Assembly (NCBI GenBank): GCA_029204225.1
Contig: CM055109.1
Coordinates: forward strand, 36,154,496 to 36,218,495
From: Diphasiastrum complanatum
Taxonomy: Eukaryota; Streptophyta; Lycopodiopsida; Lycopodiales; Lycopodiaceae
Reading direction: 5' to 3'
Length of the DNA stretch: 64,000 nt
This document shows positions 57,450 through 64,000 of the stretch, piece by piece. The notes beneath the pieces were generated by a model. It searched no databases. It had not been told where the DNA came from and was given only the letters and a program-made list of their open reading frames with translations. Every line of letters begins with the position of its first letter. Position 1 is the stretch's first letter. Position numbers and translations under genes: made by a program.

Positions 57450-58750
57450 AAGAAACCTGAGAGCTGGAACTCCAAAGCATATTCACTTAGCAGGCAAGTT
57501 GACTTTCAGTATTGCTTGTTTTTTTTTACTATCACATCTACCAAATTTTCTTTTGTACATGAATTTTGAGTCTGAAAAAATAATGACGTGAATTCGATTG
57601 GAACTGGCAACTTTGTTCAGAGGTACTTTCCTTCTAGCTAAACCTCTTGCCATCTTACTATTCTCGTGCAGGTTTGGAATTTTCTGAACCTTGACTAGGT
57701 GTGGAAACAGTAAGGACTCTCAGAGATATGAATTGCCTACATAACGCACATGGTATGCCACCAGCAAGGCTTGTTTCTCAAAGTATTAAAGATTGATAAA
57801 TCTGCAAGATCATAAATGATCCTTTCAAGTGTCTTAAACTTGTCAAAGTCAGTGTATCTATCACTTAGGATTATTTGGTTTTTAATTGGAATTTTGACAG
57901 GGTTACTGGTGGACAAGTGGGTGAATGTTGCAACCAAATGCCTGTAATGGTCAGTGGAGCTGGAAATCAATCCAGTTGACCTCTTTCTTTCAGAACCACA
58001 AATAGCTACCATGCGACCTTATTCTGTTCCCTGGGTTGTCGAAGTGCGAAAATGTTTTCAGGCTACATCATATACAAGAGAATTATTTATACAGCAGCCC
58101 ATAGCAATGGCTGAAGCCAATAAGTCCAATGTGGTTACAATTCGATTCATAATTCTTAAGTTCACTTTCAGTGGTTTTTCCAGTTTTCCTCCAGCACAGG
58201 AGCTTGGGTGGAAATTCTACTGCAGGGTGAACTGATCTTGCAGAAGGGATTTCCTGCTATTTTCATTTGATTGTTTGAGGGAAGGGAAGCACATACCAAA
58301 AGTCAAGCCCCCCATTAAGTGGTGACATAATTGTTTAGCTCTTTGGGAAACTGTGCACCTATAGAAGCCATATGGGCACTTTTTGCATGAAATTAAAGCT
58401 ATTAATTTCAATTCAATATGATTTGGTATTTTTGCTATTCATTTGGATTGCAACCAGCAGTGAATCCCTGCCCAATCTGAAAAAAATTTGCAGATTTCTT
58501 TGCAATCCGAAAGTATTTCTGATCTCAGATTGCTAGCGGTCTGGATCGCACGATCATGATCGTTTTTGCAGCAGAATGCGAGCCGCTGCAACACAGATGC
58601 ATACGTAGATCCCAATACATTTCTGAATTTTGTAAATTTGTCCATATAGGATGTAATTGTATACCATGTAAAGTTGTCAGTTGTTGAAAGGTTTATAGAT
58701 TTTATATACCGAGCTTTGTGCTGTTTGTGAGGAATAATAAATCAGTGAAA
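57450..58750 (+). other. BRF1: Probable BRF1 3' UTR and downstream flank
   Basis: No coding signal follows the stop. Acceptor-like sequences (TTAGCAG near 57493, GTGCAG near 57672) allow a spliced 3' UTR, and AATAAA at 58736-58741 is a possible polyadenylation signal. The true 3' end cannot be set from sequence alone. Confidence 0.4.
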
Positions 58751-58779
58751 TTGATGTTGAATGTTTAAGAAAAGACTTG

Positions 58780-59340
58780 TTTTAATAGGCTTGTCTACAT
58801 TCCTCGTACTGAAACATTTATTGTTTCTAGAGATGTCGTGTTTGATGAATCTGGAATGCATGAGGTTGATGATGATGCAATCGAGCCTACTAGCAAGCCT
58901 ATTATCAAGGAAATAGTAGGGAAACCGTGAGGAGCAAGCCTGGATACTTAACTCTCCAAAAATGTCTAGTCTGAGCAAGAATGCAACCATCAAGGCTTGA
59001 CACATACAATGAAAGAGAAAAGCAATTGCAAGTTGAGGTTGACTTTATTGTTATTTTTGATGATGTTTCTTCGAGTTTGAATGAAACTTTAACAACAAAA
59101 GAGTGATTTGATGCAGTTAAGAGTGCATATGACACATTGCTTGAGATTGATAATTGTAAAACTATTGATCCTCCATCAAATAAAATGTTACTACTTTCTA
59201 CTTGGTTTTTAAGATCAAGCTTTGTTAAGATGGTAGTGTGAACAATTACAAAACAAGACTAGTTGCCAAAGGACACGCTCAATTGAAGGGGATTGACTAT
59301 GATGAAACACATGATATAGTTTGTGGTGGTGATTTTATAA
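58780..59340 (+). mobile_element. Forward Copia fragment downstream of BRF1
   Basis: About 58780-58920 reads [22 protein letters not shown], the Copia post-integrase motif. About 59225-59320 reads YKTRLVAKGHAQLKGIDYDE in a broken frame, the start of Copia RT. The region between is decayed. No LTR is visible. Confidence 0.8.
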
Positions 59341-59429
59341 AAAATCCTGAAAATTCTATGGAAATATTCACATGTTAGTGATTTAGTGCCTATGCTCTAT
59401 TTTATTGCACTTTTGTATGTAAAAAGGAC

Positions 59430-59650
59430 GCTTTTTTTTGTGGCCCTTTATGTTGCATAAAAGATGGTTTATTTTATCGCTCTTTTAACCACATAAGGGG
59501 CATTTATTTTAATTGCCTTTTATATTGCACAATGTGCGGATCTATTTTATTTTGTATGTAGAAAAGATGGTGTTTTTTGTGGCCCTTTATGTTGCACAAA
59601 GGGCAATATTTTTTGTGGCCCTTTATGCTAGACAAAGGGCAACATTAATT
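59430..59650. repeat. Diverged repeat (TTTTTTGTGGCCCTTTATG)
   Basis: TTTTTTGTGGCCCTTTATG occurs three times (near 59436, 59573 and 59608), twice followed by CAAAGGGCAA, in which GCCCTTT and AAAGGGC can pair. Confidence 0.75.
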
Positions 59651-59838
59651 GAAAATTGAGAATTTTTTTGGTTATTCAAGAAACATGACATCGTTTATTC
59701 TCTTTTCATCGAGCTCAAGTATAAAGAGATTGACATACAAAAAATAGATTTGAAAAAAATTGTTTAATATTTTTATTTAATTAGTAGACCATAAATGAGA
59801 TTCTGTTTTAGCTAAATAACTATCATTTGAAAGCATCA

Positions 59839-59840
<2 letters not shown>

Positions 59841-59904
<64 letters not shown>
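59841..59904. repeat. (TC)n microsatellite
   Basis: 32 perfect TC units, 64 bp. Confidence 0.98.
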
Positions 59905-59908
<4 letters not shown>

Positions 59909-59989
59909 GAATAGATCAAATTTAATATTTTTATTTTGAATTTTATTAGCGACAACATTTTGCAATTTATTTTCTCTTAGATGATTTTC

Positions 59990-60760
59990 ATCGTCACTCT
60001 CACTTTCAAAATTTTCTTTCTGACTATAAGAATTTTTGTTCTCAACATCTATGGAAGTGGGTGCTTCATGTATGGTTTGAAGATTTATGACATCTTTAGG
60101 TATCTCAATCTCGTGGTCAACTACTGAAAATGAAAGTTTTTCATCTCATTTTACATTCGCTCTCTGAAATACTCGTCGTGCTCGTGGTTTAACTTGAGCT
60201 ACAAGCCACCAAGTATTGTTTGATTGATCTACTTGAAAAAACATTTGAAAATTTATTATTTCAGAATATATCGAAAACTTAAATACTTAAATTGCTTATA
60301 ATAACATCGAAAATATGACATAATAAATATAAATATAAGAATTTGAACTAAAAGGGCAAAAAATCCAACGCGTAACATATGCATCTTCTCACAGTGACAA
60401 GGCAACACAAGTGTCAAGACTTTATGCTCAATGTTTTGGATGAATCACTCGTAAAAAATCCACTTGCATTTAATTTTACTGTTGCATTTTGCCCTCTACA
60501 AACTACCTTGAACCATTTCACATCAAATAAAAGATAGTGTCCACTTTCACCGAAAGACATTATAAATATTTTGTATAGTTTCTATGTATTTTATGTCTCT
60601 TGTGATAGGATTTCGATCTCGTGCATTGCTTTGACTAGTTGGAAAGATGCTATTACACAATCGTGTGTGCGTCTTTTTTTATCAATCGATTCAACACGGA
60701 AGTGGAAACCATAAGTCCAAATAGCATTATACATTTTGCGTAACCACATGACAAACATGA
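59990..60760 (-). mobile_element. CACTA (En/Spm) transposase relic, DUF4216-like region
   Basis: On the minus strand, in broken frames and in the order known for CACTA transposases: YGFHFRVESIDKKRRTHDCV (near 60640-60700), RDRNPITRDIKYIETIQNIY (near 60570-60620), LLFDVKWFKV (near 60510), and VDQSNNTWWLVAQVKPRA (near 60180-60230). This matches my recollection of DUF4216 (GYxFHT, NPVxGDxxYYG, LFKCxWF, FYVxDxxxxxWxVV). No terminal repeats were found. No search could be run. Confidence 0.6.
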
Positions 60761-61084
60761 ATTTCATAAATAATCATGGTGAATGAACATGGAGTTCCAA
60801 AATGATATACGGCTATAAACAAAAATGTTATAATAACAAAGTATCTCTTGAATAATACCTTTCACTCGCATCCTCTTGCAAAGTCCCATCTTGCATTTGA
60901 TATTTTTTGTCCCTCCTTTGATGCTTTTTGTAGTGTACCATGCATCCACTCTATAGTGCATTGCTTGGGCAATGGCTTAATATTATGTGAACTTGAGGCT
61001 ATGTGCCTACTTCTATTATGTCATTGCCGCTTTCTAGCTAAGGACCTGGCCCTTTTTTTTTTTTTTCTTCTCTTCTTTTATGAA

Positions 61085-61325
61085 ACTTTCCACGCGTTAT
61101 CCACAAACCCAACTCTATGGATTTTCCATGGATAGCGCGTGGATTATCCATACGTGGATAATTATCCATGCGGTATCCACATAGAAGTTGACTTTTTTGT
61201 TGTGGTTTCAATATGGCGTGGATAATCCACGCCAAACTGTCCTGCCTGTGTCAGTATCTGGTGTCGGACCGCGGTGTCCCAAAAAACTTTGCGTGAAACA
61301 TCCATGCATGGATAATCCACGCAGT
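61085..61325. repeat. Cluster of palindromic GTGGATAATCCAC repeats
   Basis: TGGATAATCCACG or close variants (CGTGGATTATCCA, GTGGATAATTATCCA, CGTGGATAATCCACG) occur at least five times in 240 bp, alternating in orientation. The type is unknown; it may be a small DNA transposon with subterminal repeats. Confidence 0.7.
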
Positions 61326-61559
61326 TTAAATTTTTTGGTATCTGATTCCGGGAGTACAGATTTCAAAAGTTATACTTTGGATGATGTGATTATTATGTTG
61401 TCGAAAGCTCATTGAGCACTTGAGGAAGAGGTACCATAAACTCATGAAGTTTTTGATGGACCAGCTTGTACTCAACCTATGAATGAACCATGTGAAGATG
61501 AAACATAGTTGAAGTTGGAGCACAACTCTCATCCACTCAATTTTTGTTGTCCATCATAC

Positions 61560-62980
61560 AATTTCATTGGTACCTTATGCCGTTCCAAAAGTGAGCAGAT
61601 TTTATCGATGTAATCCAAATTGCATGGAAGTGATAAAAAAAGAATTACAACAATGATTGAATATTGATTTCATTTATGAGATCGAGCATACAGAATGGGT
61701 ATCACCAATCGTCATTGTATCAAAGAAAAACGACAAGATGCAAATTGTGTTAACGTGAAGACATTGAATGTAGTCAAAAGGAAGGATCACTTTACGTTAC
61801 CTTTTACTGAAAGTATATTGGATCGCCTTGCTGGTGCTGAAGCATATAGTTTCTTGGAAGAATTCAATGGATATAATCAAGTCAAGATCTCAACCGACGA
61901 TCAACATAAAACTACATTTGTCACATAATGGGAAACTTGTGCTTACAAAGTCATGCCGATGACTTTGTAATGCACCAAGTAGTTATCAGCGTGTTATGCA
62001 ATTTGCTTTCAAAGAGTACTTATAGAAATTTCTGGAAATTTATTTGGATGACTTTGGTGTTCATGGGTTGTAATTAGAACACTTACCTCATTTGAAAAAA
62101 AATGTACGACATTATCAACCGTTACACTAGTGTTGGCGCAAATACCATTTGAGAAGTGAGGACTTGACACATCTAGCGACACGCGGTACTCAAGCATGAT
62201 ACATAATCGTGGCAACATATTATATGACTAAATGGGTTGAAGCAAGAGCTGTGCGAGTTGCTGATGCTAGATCTACTACCAAGTTTTTGTATGAAAATGT
62301 CATTCAGTTGTTCAATTTGGATGTCCTATAGAAATCGTGAGTGACCAAGGCATTGATTTTGTCAATGAGACAATCAAATTTCTTTTAAAAGAATTTTTTG
62401 TGATCCATTGCTTTAGTACACCTTACTACTCGAGGGGCAATGGACAAGTCGAATCTTCTAATAAGATCATATGCAGTATTTTGACTAAAACTGTTGAGGC
62501 AAGTTGATCAGAATATACAAGTTACATGCTGCATTATGGGCATTTTGAACTATTTATAAAGTTAGCACGAATTGAATGCCTTCTATGGTTAAGATGCTAT
62601 GATGCTGATTGATTTCTTGGTATCATCCTTGAGAGTAGTGGTTACTAAACGGTTGAATTAGGAAAAATCTTTGCAATTGCATCATAAATAATTACATAAG
62701 CTACGTAAAACCAAATTGACAATGATTCATGCATTAGCAGTTGAGAAAGCTCGTCGAAAAGCTTGGCATGATAGAAGATTACATAAAAAAGGATCTAAAA
62801 GAGGGTGATTTGGCATTGATGTACAAAACGAAGCTCATCAAAGGAAAATATCGATGAAGGACCTTATCGGGTTGAAGAAATTGTATCATAAGGAGCAGTG
62901 GTTTTGGAGCATCTTGATGGAACTCGTTTTGACACACTTGTGAATGTCAGCCAATTACACAAGTTTATTTTTGTTGTTTT
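61560..62980 (+). mobile_element. Decayed Gypsy element, forward
   Basis: 61695-61928 reads as the RT region (VNVKTLNVVKRKDHFTLPFT, ILDRLAGAEAYSFLEEFNGY, QVKISTDDQHKTTFVT). About 62195-62480 reads as integrase in broken frames ([20 protein letters not shown] and the SNQGxxF-like part). About 62740-62970 is the pol end with LINMxKTKLIKGK-like and LVNVSQLHK-like stretches. The type resembles the non-chromodomain Athila/Tat-like lineage. RNase H is missing, and many stops are present. LTRs were not found. Confidence 0.75.
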
Positions 62981-62999
62981 CACTGCTTGTTTTTCTATT

Positions 63000-64000
63000 T
63001 TTGGAAAAAGACATTAAAAAAAATGGAAAAAAAGAATGATGAGAAAAATTCAAAAAATGTCATCAGACCAAAAAAAAAAGAAAAAAAAAGCTATACTTCA
63101 GGTGAGAAAGGAGAAAGAAAGCACTAGCAGGTCTAGTTTTTGTTGCAAACAGTCAAACCAACCTTCGTTGAGGTCACATATGATTTCAAACTGTATGTTT
63201 TAGATATAGCAATACGTATTGCCCTAACACAACCGTATCAGGGAATATGCTATACTGATCAATATGAGGGCAAGAAATCGTATTATACATGTCAATACAT
63301 AATAGAGTGCAAGAAAAAACTATAATCATTTATCAATAGCAGAATGGATATAATCTCTTCATAGTCACCAAGTATAAAGGTAGATTCGTGCCATGCTGAC
63401 CTCTTAGACCTCATGTGTACTCATGAGTGTCTATGGACTATGCCAATGGGGAAAACCACAATATGTATTTGCATCTCTGGTAGGCCGCTATGTAGTAGAA
63501 TGAAGCGCTAATGAGAGTGAGAGACATAAGAGGACACGAGAGAACAAGAGAGGGCAAAAATGGCGTGAAGAAGTCCAATTCACCACCACTCAATGTATAA
63601 CTTTGTATGGTGAGAAATAGGGTTTGTCTTCCATCGTTGGATTGTGCTCTCGCTAGGTGTCATGACCCTATTGTTCTATGGATAGCTTGTAGAGCAAGCC
63701 TTTACAAAAATCAAGAAAGCCCTTCATGTAAAATTTTTTTACTAATTTTGAAAATGTTGTATTGATGTGGCTTATTACTTTATTGGCAACAAAGCAGTCT
63801 CAAGCAGTGATATGCAAGAACATAATGAAGGGATTGTAAAGTAACACATGCCTTGAACAGAGTCCATGAGAGAGAGTAAAAAGATTTCACATAGTCCCCC
63901 TTGACAAGTCAAGACCACTTTGAACCCTTTCATTTTATAGCATAACAAGTGAAAACAAAGCTGTATAAAGTCTTACAGTACAAGGTACCATAAAGCGAAG
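63000..64000 (+). other. Right end of window, unassigned
   Basis: An A-rich stretch (63010-63100) follows the decayed Gypsy. The remaining 900 bp contain no recognised gene, LTR pair or RNA gene. Confidence 0.4.

Larger units (their letters stand above)
49127..56600 (-). mobile_element. Gypsy element H, reverse, decayed, interrupted by Gypsy E
   Basis: Two diverged copies of an LTR-like sequence, about 49127-49600 and 56141-56600, share CTAAGAATATTGAATAA, GCTACAAGAAACTG and other blocks. A primer site (minus-strand TGGTATCAGAGC, 56126-56137) adjoins the upper copy. Inside are a possible gag start ([20 protein letters not shown], near 55670-55730), an RT catalytic remnant ([10 protein letters not shown], near 55240) and, next to the lower LTR, a pol end ([14 protein letters not shown], near 49800). 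Numerous stops show age. E lies inside it at 50067-54795. Confidence 0.75.

Noticed and set aside
55665-56216. 183-residue minus-strand frame as a host gene
   Set aside because: It spans the primer site and LTR of Gypsy H, is Pro-rich and low in complexity, and only its last 30 residues look like Gag.
59777-59965. Frame with alternating Arg-Glu
   Set aside because: It is translation of the TC microsatellite.

Overview
This is a window of eukaryotic nuclear DNA from a land plant. It is dominated by one host gene on the + strand and by the transposable elements that fill its introns. I reconstruct a 20-exon gene from 1597 to 57449 encoding a 793-residue BRF1, the TFIIB-related subunit of RNA polymerase III factor TFIIIB. 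Every intron in the model is GT-AG, all phases fit and no exon contains a stop. About 2.4 kb of coding sequence is spread over nearly 56 kb. Very long, repeat-filled introns suggest a large genome such as a fern or gymnosperm; this is inference and the sequence does not fix the lineage.

Layout. 1-691 is the 3' end and LTR of a Ty3/Gypsy chromovirus (element A). 692-1596 is upstream flank. Introns 1 and 2 are short. Intron 3 (4.4 kb) holds a decayed forward Ty1/Copia element (F). Intron 5 (14.7 kb) holds a reverse Copia element (C, 9935-21926) with LTRs and a near-perfect target duplication; a forward Gypsy element (B, 11849-18242) sits inside it with a perfect CATAG duplication. The same intron carries a small deletion derivative of the D family. 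Intron 7 is unassigned repeat-like DNA. Intron 11 (7.6 kb) holds a truncated reverse Gypsy (D) and a Copia LTR-like fragment. Intron 17 (7.7 kb) holds a second partial copy of exon 17, a palindrome-rich block, a hAT-like non-autonomous element with an 8-bp target duplication, an internally deleted reverse Copia (G) and two forward Copia pieces. Intron 18 (8.8 kb) holds a decayed reverse Gypsy (H) interrupted by a reverse copy (E) of the A/B family, with target duplication TGAAG. Downstream of the gene are a Copia fragment, a CT microsatellite, a decayed CACTA transposase (DUF4216-like), a cluster of palindromic repeats and a decayed Gypsy.

The only apparently functional host gene is BRF1. With TBP and BDP1 its product would place RNA polymerase III on tRNA, 5S rRNA and U6 genes. 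I saw no tRNA, rRNA, CRISPR or bacterial-type system. The retroelements carry stops, frameshifts or deletions and look non-autonomous, though B and C have complete ends. I found no convincing undescribed system. The most unusual observations are the duplicated BRF1 exon whose differences are almost all synonymous, the nested insertions with readable target duplications, donor-like motifs at the start of two exons, and the hAT-like element with a subterminal palindrome and a G-rich internal array.
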